Positions 44,611 to 60,200 of a DNA stretch of 64,000 nt are shown piece after piece. The stretch comes from Paracyclopina nana. Its lineage: Eukaryota; Arthropoda; Copepoda; Cyclopoida; Cyclopettidae. Made by a program: the position numbers and the translations under genes. Each line of letters begins with the position of its first letter. Positions within the stretch are counted from its first letter, which is position 1. The notes under the pieces are model-generated. The model searched no databases, was not told the DNA's origin, and saw nothing but the letters and a program-made list of their open reading frames with translations. The stretch lies in NCBI GenBank assembly GCA_019096065.1, contig JAGUCH010000002.1, positions 5,592,501 to 5,656,500 of the forward strand, read 5' to 3'.

Positions 44611-45237
44611 TTTTTTGACATAGTTTTTCAATAAAATGACTACGCGTTGTTGCTTCCTACAAACAGAAAGGCAGTTAATTTGCTATTATTTTCTCCTTTT
44701 TTGCTGAATACTGCTGAGCAAAGATATCCACGATCGATATACTTTCAACCGAATATTTCTTTCTTTTGTCTCCTAGACGCTAATTTTCACAAAATACTAT
44801 ATGGAGTTATTTTCAGTCATTGTAGCTTTGTATTTATCGCTTGCAATAATGGTTTCTCAATACATTATTAAGAGTAATATTGAATTTAGGTCAGATTCGC
44901 GTGAGTGTAGTATTGCAATTTGACAAAAACTAATTTTGTGTGGTAATGGAGGGTAGATTTGTGGCATTGTTATCTTGTGGGGCGGGGGGCACGGGGGCAC
45001 TATTTATCAAAAATAGCAACAATAATAAGAGTTGGTTAACATCTGACTTTTTGGCTTGAGATCTCTCAATAGATATAGTAGTAGCTTATACGCACAGAGT
45101 TATAATTGTACCATTTGACACACATGAACTTTTTTCACTGAATGAATTGCTTTATCGGTCCTACATGAATATATATAAAGTCTTTAGCTCGATTTTGCAT
45201 TGTGTTGTAGAAGATGAACACGCAAAGAAAGTTTCTC
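44611..45237. other. convergent intergenic region
   Basis: This lies between the 3' ends of the SLC6 gene (plus) and the Fat-like cadherin (minus). AT-rich, with a short G-rich run at 44978-44994. No gene was recognised. It should hold both 3' untranslated regions. Confidence 0.5.
44630..44636 (+). terminator. polyadenylation signal of the SLC6 gene
   Basis: CAATAAA lies about 20 bp after the stop codon of the SLC6 reading frame and is the likely cleavage signal. Confidence 0.65.
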
Positions 45238-48200
45238 TTACACTTGGGTGATTCTAGACAAGCCCAAGGATTTGCTCTCCACTGTTGGGGTTGCAGCCTC
45301 CTCCTCGTCATCTGTTTCTTCAAGCTCACACAGATTGTCCAATGTCCCATTCTTGTCACCGTTGCTTTTGGCGAGTCCATTTTTGGCTGCAATGGCCGCG
45401 GTGAGGGGAGGAGGCTGTTTTAGGAACTTGTCTTCGGGCAATGCTCGAATGGAAGCATTATACTCGGAAGAAATGTCGTAGTCGTTGATTGACCTGTTGA
45501 TGCCACCACTAGGGCTCATTATGAGTCTTCGTCGGTCAAGCATGGGTGTCTGCTCATCTGTTTCGCTGTACTCGCTCAAATTGTAAGTTGGCAAGTAGTT
45601 GTTCAGATGCAGGTGGTAGTCATAGGAATTTGGTTGCTCAGCGTTCACTGGTGACTCATCATCCTCATCAGCAAAGTTAATGTCGTCGTTTAACGCCAGG
45701 AGTTGTTCAAAGCTGAAAAATGAAAATACTTTAAAGAATGAACGAAGAAATGCTTTTTTATGATCTACCTTGTAGAGACTGGGTTTCTTGGGAAGACTTG
45801 CCCCAGAGGTGCTTCATCCTCAGTGCCAGCATTTGAAATGGCATCTTGATGATGCATTCTCCTAGGCATGGTTGCAATCCTCACGTCCTCTGGCAAAGTC
45901 TCGATGTCCCTGGTCGGATCAATGGCAGCAGCAGGAGCCAGCAATCTGGCCCTCTCGTTGTTAGAGGAAGACTCGCCACTCACAAAGCTGGCATTGTCGT
46001 TGGCTGCAATTTCGGACGTCATCTTGTCCTTGGGTTGCTCATCCCCACCATCGGGGTTATTCAAGTCGAAACTATCCCAGAAGTACTTAGGCGTATCCTC
46101 AGCAGTCGAGGTAGGCAAAGAACTCAGCGAGGTTGCACCTTTCAGCCCAGGAGAATCCGTAGGAAGCGTGGGCAAATTGACCTTTAAAGGCCTGAAGCTG
46201 TTGGGCCTGAGGCCGTTTGAAAGTGGTGATCTCATTTCCACATTCATCAACTTGCCCTTGGCTGGATAAAAGTCGAGGAGATTCCGGCCCATAAGAGGAT
46301 CTAGAAAATATGAGGAATAGCATTGCATTTTCTGCTCAAATAAGGTTATACGCATAATTTTATATTATCATGCGTTTCGCGGAAAACTAACCTTGCTGTA
46401 TGGAACCTGTAGCGCCATATTCGTCGTGGTTAGGTGGAGGCTGTCCAATAACGCTAGGCGCCACAGCAGCCATGGGCTTTTGAATGCTCTGGATGTAGTC
46501 ATGCGAAGTCAGCCTGGTGGGAGGCAACGACTCTAGCTCATCTGCCGCAGAACCATAGCTTCTCACTGTGTCCACATAATTAAAGCTCGTTTCTTGTTGC
46601 TGTTGACCTCGAGGCTGCGAAAGCAGAGGCCGTTGAGCATAAATGTCATTTTCAAGGTTGTTAAGCTTTGTCTCTCCATTACGATAGATGTCCTTGTCTA
46701 CGAAGTCATTCAGTATGTGATTGCCAGTTGCCATCTCATCTGTGTTTGAATTTGGGCGGCCAGTTTTGGCCACTCTGAGCTTCCTACACATAACAACCAG
46801 AAAAACAACCAAGACAATGATGAAGAGGGAGGCAATGATTCCCACCAATTCTTGCAACGTGAAAGCATAGTTCCTATCTTTTTCCCGTTTTGTCATTGGG
46901 ATGTGGCCACCAGGAGTATGACAGTAGGGCTTCATTGTTTCAGGAGGGCACTCACATTTGAAGCTACCCAAAGTGTTGATACAAGTACCTCCATTGTGGC
47001 AGGGATTCTGCCTCAAACATTCGTTGATGTCAACTGTGCAATTCTGGCCGGTGAAACCTCTGCACTGGCAAATAGCTCCTTGAGATCCCTCTTCACAAAC
47101 TCCACCATTTTGACAAGGATTGGGATTGCAGTAGAGTCCATAGTGACACCTTTTGCCGCTCAGCTTTGAAGGACACTCGCAGTGATAGTCATTTTTCAAA
47201 TTGATGCACTTGGCCCCATGGAGGCAAGGATTGGATGCACAAGGGTCTTGATCAATCTCACATTGAGGGCCACTGAATCTGTCCGAACATTCGCATTTGT
47301 AGATGTCACCAAGCTCTAGGCAAGATCCGCCGTTCAAGCAGGGCTGTGAGCCACAAATTCCAGGATGGGCCAACTTGGCCAAACATTTGAATTCAACTTC
47401 GTGGTTTTCCAGAAGTTCAGCCACTGTGGTCGTTGCCTCTCTAGTTGTTGGGAGAGGAATGTCATCAACTCGAATGTTGTCCAGACACCCATGAAAGCCT
47501 CTTTGCAAGAGGTGGTTATTGCCAAAATACATTTGACCATAGCTGTCAAGCGCATCATTGATTCCAGGTGCGGATCCTTGAGACTCATACTTGTTGTCAA
47601 TCAAAAGCTTGGCACTGTTACCGTGACGCTCAAGGTTGACAAAATGCCATTTTCCATCATTGACACTGATGCTAGAAATCATGACAAGCCCCTCACCGCT
47701 TCCAAAGTTGAATCTGAATCGAAGGTTGCCTTCATGCAACTCAACCACAGCATAATCCACATCTCCTCTAGATTCCATTATGACACCAGAGGACCAGAGT
47801 GTTCTGAATCCAAAAGCTAGGCTTAGGTGCCGCTCAGTTGATCGCAGCATTTTGAATTTAGAATAGCTTTTACCAGAGTAGATGACTGGATTGACGATGT
47901 TGCGACACTTGTCAAAGTCACAACTTTTTTCATCAACATTGCATAACTCTCCTACCATGCCAGCTGGACAAGTGCACTTGTAGCCTATTTTGGAATTATC
48001 CACGGGTACGCACAATTTGTGAGCAGGACAAGGCTTCTTTGCACACTCATTCAAGATCTGGTCACATCTGGGTCCAGCAAAGCCTTGATCACACACACAA
48101 ATGGCATCATGTTTATGCCGAGGGCCAACAAATGATGTGATATCAGTTGCAATACTGATCATGGCTGTCTCATCCATCATGACTTCATCTTGACATTGAC

Positions 48201-51200
48201 CATGCTGACAATGACTGTCTGTGCACTCATCCTCTTGAAGCTCAAGCACTCGAAGGCCAAGTTGAGATGAAATAAAAGACATCTTGTTGCGCAGGCCAAT
48301 TCTGACTTTTTCCCTGCTCAAGTACTCATTCTTGTTTTTCCTCACGACAAATAGAACCTCGAGTTCGGGCTCATATGTCTCATTAGTGATCAAGTCTTTT
48401 TCAGGAAGGGCCCTTTTCTCTTCAGCACGTTTTGCCCTTGCCAAAGCTGATGTTGATGATTGAACGCTTAAAAGGACCACATCTGATGCTCGTACGTTGA
48501 GAATACTCTTTATCACTTTCACAAATCCTTTTTGGTAGCTCAAAATAAAGTCTTCAGGGTTGATGAATGCAAACCGGATGATGACACCATTATCCAACAT
48601 ATCATCAGTCACTAGCTCAACAGTGACAATTGCCTCACCAAAGGTAGTGAATTTGCCATCATTGACACTGATGTTCAAGGAGTAGACACCAACATCAAGT
48701 CCTTCAAGGGCAATGATGGAGCCTTTAGAATGATCTATGTCAAACAAGCCAGAACTGTCAACGAGGTCATAGGAAAGCTGATCATATGGATCCTGATCTG
48801 AAGCTTTTACTCGGCCAACCATGGCACCAGGAAAGTCATCCAAATAGGACTTGACTTCAACCTTCATAGGAACAATCACAGGTGGATATTGAGACTCTTC
48901 TATGATGTTGACTGTGACTGTGACGTCACTGAATAAAGGTGGTGTTCCATTGTCAAATGCTCGAATTTGAAGCACATAATTGTTCTTGATTTTGTGGTTG
49001 AACTTGGTAGCCGTTCTTAGGGTACCATCTTGAACAACTCTGAAAGCATTATCCTCATTCCCAGCACGAATATCAAACGTGAAAGGTGCTCCATTGGGAG
49101 TGTCATCAGAATCTGTGACAGAGAAGCGTGATAAGATGTATCCAAACGGCTTGTCTTCTTGAACGTAAACAGTATAGTTTTCTTCAGCAAACACTGGAGG
49201 GTTGTCATTAGCATCAGCAATGTCGATGTTGACCAGAACAGTGGAGGACTTGACCGGAACTCCATGATCCGCAGCTTCAATTTCAAGCACATATGAACTA
49301 ACCATTTCTCTATCAAGGTTCCCTGCGGCCACTGCAATCACTCCATTAGAGTCAATAGTAAACTGATCGTTTCTGTCACCCTCGCTGATGGTGTACCAAA
49401 CTCTTCCATTCTCATTGGAATCTACATCAAGCGCACGAACAGTTACTACTTTTTCACCCTTGACAGCAGCTTCATTTATCATGGCACTGTACGACACCTG
49501 AGTAAACAGGGGCGCATTGTCATTTACATCCAGAACAGTGATGTTGACCGTCGCATGATTGCTCAATGGGGGATCACCTCCATCCTGAGCCTGGATGGTC
49601 AAGAAGTAGTTAGAGCCTGTCTCATGATCAAGATCATCAGAGGCAACAGTGATCATGCCAGATTTGGGATGGATGTCAAACTTTCTTGCCTCATTGCCAC
49701 CAACTATAGAGTAAGTGATGTCAGCATTAACGCCAGAATCCCTTGAAGTAGCCAAAAGTTGGACAACATCTGTGCCCTTGGGGACACCTTCTCTCACTGA
49801 GGAAAAGTAGAGTCTGGAGGCAAACTCTGGAGGATTGTCATTTACATCCAAGACCAAGATTATCAAGCTAGACACTTGAGACAGTCTTGGGCGACCTTGA
49901 TCCATGGCTCTGATGGTCAAATTGTACATGGCTTGTGTCTCTCTGTCCAGTTCCTTGGCCAATCGGACAATTCCGGAATCAGGGTCAATGGTAAACTCAT
50001 TGGAATTTAGGATCGCGTAGGATAGCTTCTTGTTGGGCAAGAGACTATCAGAGTCAGTGGCATGAATTTTTGTAGCAATAGCTCCAATTGGAGTATCCTC
50101 CCTCAGGGAGGCAGTGAAGACTTCTTGGGCGAATTCAGGAGCATTATCGTTAATGTCAGTTACTTCAATTAAGACGTTGGAAATGCATTCCCACTCAGGA
50201 GCACTTGCATCTTGAGCATGAGCTTTCAGGCTGTAGCTAGCAATCTTTTCTCGGTCAAGTGGCAAAGCAGTCTTGAGCGCTCCAGAATCTTGCTCAAGGC
50301 TAAAAAAGTCTGCATTGTCGCCAGTCAAGTAGAAGACTTGCTTGGCATTGAAGCCTTCGTCCTTGTCAGTTACTTCAACTTTGAGCATAAGGAAGCCTGG
50401 TGAGATGTCTTCAGATACCTTCAAATTGTAAGCTGGGATAGGACACTCTGGAGGGTTGTCATTGTCATCCAGGATTTCTATACTGACACTAGCCTCAGCT
50501 ACAAATTTTCCATCAGATGCCACAACTTTGAGCTTATAGCTTGCAGTTTGTTCCCTATCCAAAGGCCTTGACACATACACTTCTCCATTGGTTTTTATGG
50601 CAAAATGACCATGTGAGTCACCTTCCAGAATGTAAAAGTCAACCCTGGTCTTGGCTACTTGATCAGCATCTTCAGTCATCAGTTGGAAGACAATTGTGCC
50701 TGGTAAAGCACCCTCATTGACTGCAGCATGGTAGAAGCTTTGGGAAAAGGTATGAGCATTGTCATTGACATCCTGTACATGAATGCGTACAGTTGTCATA
50801 GCTGACAATCCATTTCCATCCTCGGCCTTAACAATCAGCTCGTGAGAAACTTGTGACTCAGCATCCAAATTATTGATGTTGCTGATCCATCCAGAGTGGG
50901 TGTCAATATGGAAAAGATGATTGCTCCTGTCATTTCCCTCAAATTTGTAGCGGACCTCACCATTATTTCCAAAATCAGGGTCAGTGGCCTTAACCTGGAC
51001 AATGTTGGTGCTAATGTCAATAGCCTCACTTATGATGATGTCATATGGATCAGATTGAAATTCTGGAGCATTATCATTGCTGTCAAGCACCTGGACAGTC
51101 AGCTCAAAATAGCCACTAAGGCTGGGGCTAGTTATGGTCTCAGCAGCAAAGGTAAGCTTATGCGTAGCCCTTACTTCTCTATCCAGCCTCCCAGAGACTA

Positions 51201-54200
51201 AAACTCTCCCATCTTGGTCAATTTGAAAGAGCTCTTCATCTAAATACTGAGCACTTGCCATTTTGTACTTGACAACTTTCTCTTCCTCGCCATTTTCCAC
51301 GGTTGCTTCAAGTTGAGTGAAAACCCTACCAACTGGAGTGTTCTCCTTGATGAAGTAGATTGTATCTCTCTTAGCAAAGACTGGAGGCCGGTCAACTCCA
51401 CTCATGATGTACACTTCCACTGGAATGTCAGAATGAAGCTGGAAAGGTCGACCTTTATCTTGAGCCCTCACAAAGAACTGGTACACTTCATTCTCATGGT
51501 TCTTGTTCAAGTTCTTTTTGAGGCTAATCACTCCTGTTTTGGAGTCAATGTCGAACAGGTCCATATGCTTGTCACTACTGCCCTTGTCATTGTAAATCAA
51601 ATACTTGATTTCAGCATTGTGACCCTCATCCAAATCCTCGGCTTGTACCTGGACAACAAGTGAGCCCTTAGTCAAGTTGGAAAAGACATTGGCTTTGTAT
51701 TCCTCCAATTCAAATTGCGGGTGGTTGTCATTGGCATCCGTGATGTGGACAATCATGTTTGTGAATCCTGCTCTACCTCCTGTATCCACAGCCTTGATGG
51801 GGATCTCATAGGTGGCCTTCACTTCTCTGTCAAACATCTGCCTACTCCATACCTCCCCAGTGAGACTGTCAATGCTGAACATTTGCAAGAGGTTGTCACT
51901 TTGGATCAAGTATGTTATGGAGTCACTTCTATCAGCATCTGTGGCTTGCACTTGTCCAACTCGCACTCCTTCAGGCTGACCTTCAGCAAAGTCCACTTCA
52001 AATGTATCCTTAGAGAAAGTTGGAGTGAACGAGTTGGCAGAGACGAGGCCTATTTTCAAAGTTGTCGAAGCAGCAAAAACTCCATCTGACACGGATATAT
52101 TCAATGAGTATGTTGAGCTGTGGTCGAAGCCCCTTAAGTTGGCCAACTTAACAATCCCATCATTTGCATCAATTTTAAAGACATGTTCTTCATTGCCTCC
52201 CGTTATAGAATACACCAAGTGGGAATTTTCATCCGCATCCACAGCACGAACAGAGGCAACAAATTGACCTCTTGAGGCCGTGTCAGACAATCTCACTGCA
52301 TATTCAACATCCTCAAAAACTGGCGCGTTGTCATTGGCATCGAGCACATTCACAGTCACTTCAGCAACCTCGGAAAGAGGCCTCAAGCCTTTATCCAAAG
52401 CCAAAACTTTCATGTGGTGCACTGCCTTTCTCTCTCGGTCCAAATAAGAGCGGAGAGTTATTTCACCAGTGGCTCGGTCAATGTTGAACAAAGACAATTC
52501 AGATGAGTTGGAAGGCCTCACGAGGCTATACTCTACCTCAGAGTTGGGCCCAGGACCATCAGAATCAGTGGTGGTGACCTTGACCACGAAAGAACCTGCA
52601 GGACTGGCCTCGTTGATATCCACAACATGTTGGGACTTTTCAAAAATTGGCTTGCAGTCATTGACATCCACGACCTCGAAAAGGACAACAGCCTCTGTGA
52701 ATCCACCATTAAGGGTGTCTGTGGCTCGTACTCTAAGTTGATGGTGCCGTTTTGACTCGTAATCCAATTTGGCGATGTTGGACATCATGCCCGTGTCGGC
52801 GTCTATGTGGAACAAGTCAGTGGCCTCATTACCGGCCTCAATTGAGAAAATTAACTTATGTGGCTTCCCTGAAAACAAATTGCAATCAGTAATTACATTC
52901 TCAGTGGCTTCGTTGTGGCTTCATTTTTACATGAAGAAAGAATTTGCTTAAACAATTGCATGTGTATATGTGGTAAATTAAAACTTCTCATACAGTATGC
53001 AAGGTTTACGTCATGGGTTCGTTGAGCGCCAAAATCCAAAAAATGAAACGAAGGAAGCTCTGACACATTTCCTTCTTTAGCATTAGTTTTCTTTAGTTTG
53101 CGTGAATTATGTGCATAACCACTTAGCCCTAGAGACAATTTAGCACTTTTATCTTTGAAAACAAATTCAAACTATTCTAACTGTCTGGTTTTTTATTAGT
53201 AGGAAGCAGACTCTTACCAGTGATTTTGTCGACCATGGGACTGTCAGCTTTGACGCTCAAAATAGGGGTGAATAGCTCCACATCCTCTTTCACAGAGGTT
53301 GTGTACAATTGTTGGTCAAAAATGGGTACCGATTCGTCGACTATTTTGATGACCACAACAACTTCAGCACTGTATGGAGGAATGCCCCCATCATATGCAG
53401 CTACAGTCAGGGTGAAGTCATTTCTGTACTCATCAGTCAAGTCTGTCTTCAGAGTGATGAGGCCAGACTTTCGGCCTACCCTGAACAACTCTCCGTTGCC
53501 CTTCACTAGCTGATAGTAAATATCTCCATTTGGCCCAGCGTCAGCGTCAACAGCTCTCACTTTGATCACGGATTCGTCTTTTTTAGACTTTTCTCTTTGG
53601 ACAACCGCAAAGTAGGGAAGGTTGACAAACATTGGAGCATTGTCGTTCATGTCCAAAACATCAATCTCAGTCATGACATGGGCGACTCTTGGGTTGACTC
53701 CTCGACCAGCTTCACTTCGTACCTCTATCACAAGCTCATACTTGTCCTTAACTTCACGATCAAAAGGTTTGCCAGTTGTCTTGAGTGCTCCAGACGTCTC
53801 ACCAATGCTGAATAAGTGCCTGGAGTCATCATCGAGGTTTAGGATGGCGAATCGTAGGTTTTCATTGAGATCAGCCCCAAGTACGGTGACAATGACGAGT
53901 ACATCTGTTTTGGTGGAATTTTCCAAGACAGATGCATAGTACTTGTCTTTGGCAAATGCAAGTCCAGAGTTGTCCGATTTCTCCACATTGATGGTGACAA
54001 GTTTGCGGTCACTGAACTTGCCATCTGTCACAGCCACGTCAAGGTTGTACTGAGAGTGAGCCATCTTTTCACCACCTCGGCCAACTTGGATCAAACCAGA
54101 CTCAGGGATAATTTTAAACACTCCCTCCTCATTGCCCCCAAGAATGGTATATGTCAAGTTCGAGTTGAGGCCTTTATCCATGTCGATGGCCTCCAACTGA

Positions 54201-57200
54201 GTTACGTCAACTCCAGGATAGGTTGGCAGCAAAAGAACAGAGTCAGAACCACGTGCAGTAAATTTGGGTGGAGAATCATTGGCATCGTCCACATCAATAA
54301 CAACTTTAGTCGTGGAGTCGGAGGTGAGTCGTGGTGATCCGCGATCGGAAACGCGAACCTGGAACTCAAACTTGGTCTTTGTCTCGTAATCAAGGCTGGC
54401 AATGGTGCGTAGGGCTCCTGTAGCTTCGTCAATGGCGAAGTAGTTCTTGGCCTCAGCATTCAAGATCTCGTAGGAAAGAAGAGCATTGATCCCGCTATCT
54501 TTGTCAGTGGCTTTCAAGACAAGTGGTTGGTGACCGTTCACCAAAATCAAGCTGCCAACAGAGGCCGTTTCACTGACATGGCCACGAAACGAGGACGACT
54601 CAAAGGTTGGCTTGTTGTCATTGACATCCAAAATGTAAACATTAACAGATGCGAGGGCTTTCTTGCCCAGGGTGTTAGTGGCAGCCACGGAAAAATTGAA
54701 CATGGTCACTCGCTCATAATCCATTGGCCATTGGTTGATGACGTGGCCAGTGCTTGGGTTTATCCTGAACAACCCATCTGGGTGGTTGAGAATTTCGTAG
54801 TAAAGACCACTATTGGCATCTGCTTCAGCATGCAGAATCAGAGATCCCTTGGGAATGTCCTCCTGAATTTCCACAGAAAAGTGAGGCTTGACAAACATGG
54901 GAGTTGAGTCATCTCCAGACGTCAATAGTATGTGCACTGGGATTGTGGCGGACTTTTTATCCTCATAGCTTTGATCAGTTGCTCTTACCATGAGCATAAA
55001 CTCAGTCTGGACATTGTCCAATTCCTTGGCCAAGATCAGTGTGCCCAGCATTGGATCGATGACAAAGGTGTCATCCTTGTTGCCGTGAATTATGGAATAC
55101 CTTATCTCGCCGCTCAAACCATGATCGCCGTCATATGCTTGCACTTGGACCACAGCAGATCCCAAGTCGGCATTGTCAGGTAGCCTGGTCTGGATGATAT
55201 CAGCCATGAATTTGGGTTCATGGTCGTTGTCATCCAACACGTTGACAATCAGCTTAGCAAAGTTTGCATTGCTCACTTTGCTGTTGGTGACATCTTTGAT
55301 AATAATGATAAGCACGTGGCGCCTCATTCGCTCCATGTCCAATTTGTCTCGTAGGGTAACTTGACCAGTGTCTGGATGAATCTTGAATTGCAGTAAGCTG
55401 TGGGGATTTTGGGCAGAATGAAGGCCGAAAGTCACAGTTGAGGAAGAATTGATTTGGACAACCACATGACCTATGGGCTCAATTTCGCTCACGTCAACCT
55501 CGTACACATCTTGCATGAACTTCGGTCTCCGAACCTTGATCTCCATCACATCGACGACCACATTTGCCAAGGTGACAAAAACTCCATCGGTGACACTAAT
55601 GCTAATGTTGTAAGCATTCCTCCTCTCATAGTCCAACGATGAGGCCACAATCAAGCTACCTTGGTCAGGGCTAAGGTAAAAGTCATGTGCCTCATCACCA
55701 TCCGTGATGGAGTAGAACAATTTGTCGCCATCTTTGTCATCAGCAACAATCAAGGCGACAAGATGACCAATGGGATCCGACTCGAAGACTTGAACTCGAA
55801 TGGATTTTTCCAAAATGCGTGGAGGATGAAGGCTTTCATTGAAGCTTGGCCTTGCATGAAGACTCAAGGAAATGCGGCTCAAGCTGGACAATTCCTTTTG
55901 ACCTTTATCATTAGCCTTAATGAGGAGATCGTACGCTTGGTCTGAGTTCATCAAAGGAGATGAGGCGTACACTATTCCAGAATCTGGCGAGATTTGGAAC
56001 AATCCTGGATGGGAAGATTTGATGCTGTACGACAATTGTCCATTCAGACCCGTGTCCCTGTCGTATGCCAAAGGTCGGAATAAAGGCCGCTCTTTGGTGA
56101 GCTCACTCTCATTGAACGTTTCCCATTTGCCAGCCGTCTCAAAGTTGGACTCGAAATCCTCCAGCATATTAGCATCGAGCTCAGTGATGTTGCCACTTGG
56201 ATCATTATCGATGAACAGCGATTGATCGTCATTCTGCAGGTCATTCATCGCCATTTTTGAGGTAAGCAAAGTGATCTTTTGGAACCTGGTCAGAAATTCA
56301 GGCTTATTGTCATTTTCGTCCGTGACACTTACAATGACTCTGGTCGTTGAGTTCAAACTGGGTTGGCCGTTGTCACTGACCAAGATCTCTAGAATATGTT
56401 CAGCTTGAGCTTCTCTGTCAAGCATTCGTGAAGTTGTACTGATGAGACCGGAGGCTTGGTCGATGCTAAACAAGGATTGAGGATTGCCCGATATGATTTC
56501 GAACGTTATTAACTTGTCCAAGGAGTCATCGTCATCCTGAGCTTCAAGCTTGATAACTGGAGTCCAAGGCTTGGTGTTCTCCTTCACATTCGGATTGTAA
56601 ACAGGTAACTCTGTCATTGGAACGTTATCATTAACATCAAGTACGTCAATAAACACATCTAGCCTGGAAGCAAGTGGAACTGCTCCATGATCTTGAGCAA
56701 TCACGGTAAGCCAGTAAGACTTTTGCTCCTCTCTGTCCAAGATGCTCAAAGTCTTGATGTTTCCTTGCTCGTCTATGTAAAAGTCTCCAAGACCATTTCC
56801 ACCTTTGATGCTGTAAGAGATCTTTGCGTCCTCGCTGTCTGGATTTCGCATCGAATCCATATCCTTGGCTGTGACAGTGGTGACAAGACTGCCAATTGGC
56901 ATATTTTCAGGTACTGCGGTTCTCCAATAGAAAGACTCGAACCTTGGCGGATGCTGGTTCTCATTGACATCAATCACCTCGACAAAGACATTGGCAAACG
57001 ATGTCAAAGGAGGAGAGCCTTCGTCTGTGGCCTTGACAGTTAGGTTGTACGATTGCTTCGACTCAAAATCTAGCCTTTTGTTGATCCGGATTGTTCCCGA
57101 GGCCTCATCAATGAAGAACTGGCCGTCTTCGTCATGCTTGAGGCTGAATTTTATCAAGCCACCTTGGTACAGGTCAGGATCTGTGGCCTGAACGCTGCCA

Positions 57201-60200
57201 ATGACGGTGCCGATGGGTAAGTCTTCACGAGCCTTGAGTTTGTACAGCTTGGAAGAGAACTGAGGCTCGACGTCATTGACGTCCAGCACACGAACGCGAA
57301 CAACGGCATAGCTGGCCAAGGGGTACTTGTCATTTGAGTCCACAGCCTTGATGGTGAGGTCGTAGAACTCTTTCACCTCACGGTCGAGAGCGTTGGCCAC
57401 CTTCAGTAGACCCGTTTTCGAGTCAAGGAGAAAGTCTGAAGACCAAGCTGAGGGCTCCAGTGAGTAGGTGACAAGACCATTGAGTCCGAGATCAGGATCT
57501 GATGCGTTCACAGTCACTACTGGCGTTCCAGTTGGAGTGTTCTCGGGAAAGAAGAATGAAAACGTGGATTTGATGAACTGAGGAGCGTTGTCGTTGACAT
57601 CGAGAACGACAATGTGGAGCAGCTTGGAAAACGATTTGGGGTTGGGCGATCCTTGATCTTGAACAGTGATGTTCAGGAAGTACTCTGCAGTTGTTTCACG
57701 GTCAAGAGGTCCATCGACAAATAGCTCTCCGGTGAGAGTGTCAATTTTGAACACTGAGTCAAAGTCGCCGTTTGAGATCACGTATAATAAGTCGCCATTG
57801 AAGCCAAGGTCACGATCCTGGCCATTGACCTGCAAAAGAAAAAGCCCTTCATGTAAATACATTCGTGCAAAAAGCATAATAATAGAGTGGTGACCGACGA
57901 CGCGAAAGTCGAAAGAAATTTTCAGGCAAGGTGACGCCAAAACTTTGCCTATAAAAGGCGTTACATAATTCATATGTGTATTATGTACTCAGGTATGACA
58001 AGAACATAATGGAGGTAAATTAGGCCTTTGTGAAATGAATAGTCTACTACTACCCACAAGGAAGTGTCATGACAATACCCAAGCTTTCTCTATTTTTGTG
58101 GACCTTAAATCTTTCCGTTTTTATGACGCATAAATCATGCTCATAATCAGTTTATGTGTATAGACGGCCAAGACAAAAAGGGTGAGAAACTCTATACGAG
58201 GAATTAAGGTAAAAAAATTTTCAGCAGCTTTGCATGACAATCCTAAGCTAATTTTGCTTTTGGCACGTCATCCATTATTTCCTAAGCAAAGCAAGGCCTG
58301 CTGCCGCATTCCTTAAGCTGTCAACGCTTAATTCCTTCGCAGGTTGGGAGACCGCTTAACCTATTAGTATATTCATAAACTGAGAGTATCAAATAGCTAT
58401 TAATGTTATATAAAAATACTGACAGTGAATTAGCCATTATCACTTAAAGGTAAGAGGTTCTTAAGTTTCCCGCACCTAAATATTTGGACACTTGCAAGCT
58501 GTGTTTATCAGCATGGCTAAATGCTCGTGAGAGCATTCAGTCTTCGCGTCGGATGCTTTCATTTTTCAGGATGATTCATCTTGGTGTGCAAAGTGTGTCA
58601 AAGTTGGCTACGGTGCCCAATTTTCTGGGGTGAAAGTAGTAAAGCGAGCAATTTATTTTCGTCTCGTTGCTTTTGTGGCATTTTTGTGGTCTCTGCGAGT
58701 TGGCCATTTTCGACTCGCGCGAATTTTCACTTTTTTGCCCCCACTAAGCTCTGGTGACAAGCAAAGTGACAAATAGTTCTTTTTAACAGCACAAAAACAT
58801 TACAGTATTATTCCGCGAACAGTAAAGCTGCCGCATGGAGTTGGCTAGAAGGTTCGCCTGTTTGGCGGACAAACACAGCGAATATCATAAAATGCTCAGC
58901 ACGTGCAATAATATGTCGTGCACGATTCCCTTATTGTAAGAAATCACGAGAAAAATCCCCAGGAGAGCCTCTCATTTGCATTATATTTGCAGTAAGCTTA
59001 CTCCCAATAATCTTTTTCAAACGGCTAATGAAGCCAAGATCCCTGGAGATCCCCGCCAAACTCTCCAATTGCAAAGAGGAGGAAAGAAGTGGAAAAAGTC
59101 TAATGAACGAACACATGGTCCAAAGAGAAGGAATAAGAGCCTTTGCGGATAGTGACCCCAAGCTCAACGAGCTAGTGGATTAAACATTCTGCCTAATGAG
59201 TAAGTCTCCAGCAACGCCCAGCTCGTTTGACGAAAAAATATACGCAACACAAATTTAATCTATAAAGGGGATTACTCGGTGGCACACTCCTCCTCCAAGT
59301 TCTACCATTACTCTTGGACATATCTACTTGCTCGAGGAGTGTCGTGTGTGTGTCATTCAGTGTCCTTTTTTACGACATAGTTAGGGATAGAGAACAAAGC
59401 TGAGAGATATTGCACGCAAGAATGACTCCAAGAAAGACGACGACTGCGCTGCACGGGGATGGATTAGTGCTAAATAGGAAAAGGGAGGGAGTAGTACACT
59501 TTTATGGGACCAAGAAAGCTAGAGATGGAAAGAGCTCAGAAGCAAGTCTTGCACTTGTGTGGCTGGCGGAGGAGAAATCGTTACATACTGGAATTAATTA
59601 GAGGCTTGAAATTGAAGTGGAAAAGGCCAAAGGTTAGCGGAGATTAGACCCCCCGTGAAAATCAGTTTTATGGCTTTACTAAACTAGGCCAGTCAATTGG
59701 ACGACGGGAATTTGAGCTGCCTAAATTTGTTCAATTTTAACAACAAAGCGGGACCCCCAAAAAGTTTTCTCATCAGGGAAGCTATTGAACGCGCGTCATT
59801 GTTTTAGCACTATTTTTTAACAAAATCACCCTTGATGACTCGGCAAGATATTTTTGTGTGATCTGAAAAACATTTTTCCCCCAGAGACTGAACAATCTGG
59901 TAGAGTCGCACAAAAAATTGAAATCATTTATTTTTGTCCATTGTCCCAATAACTGCAACTCACCGGAAACATTTCATTAGCCATTAATGATGCCCAGCAA
60001 CTGTTACCCTGGCGCTGCCTGATTTTTTCCCTAGTTTTGGCCGCAATCTAGTCGACTATAGCATCTTTTATTTCCACAAAATGATTCGTTTTCGTCTTTC
60101 ATCAGCTATTCACTTTGAGGGGATTTTTAGTCTAGACTGTGAAACTCTATCAAGAAACTCTGTGGGGAACTTTGTGTGTGTCTCTCTAGGGGGGACTAGG

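Noticed and set aside
59410-59601. 63-codon open frame inside the large cadherin intron
   Set aside because: No family match, no neighbouring exons, and length compatible with chance.
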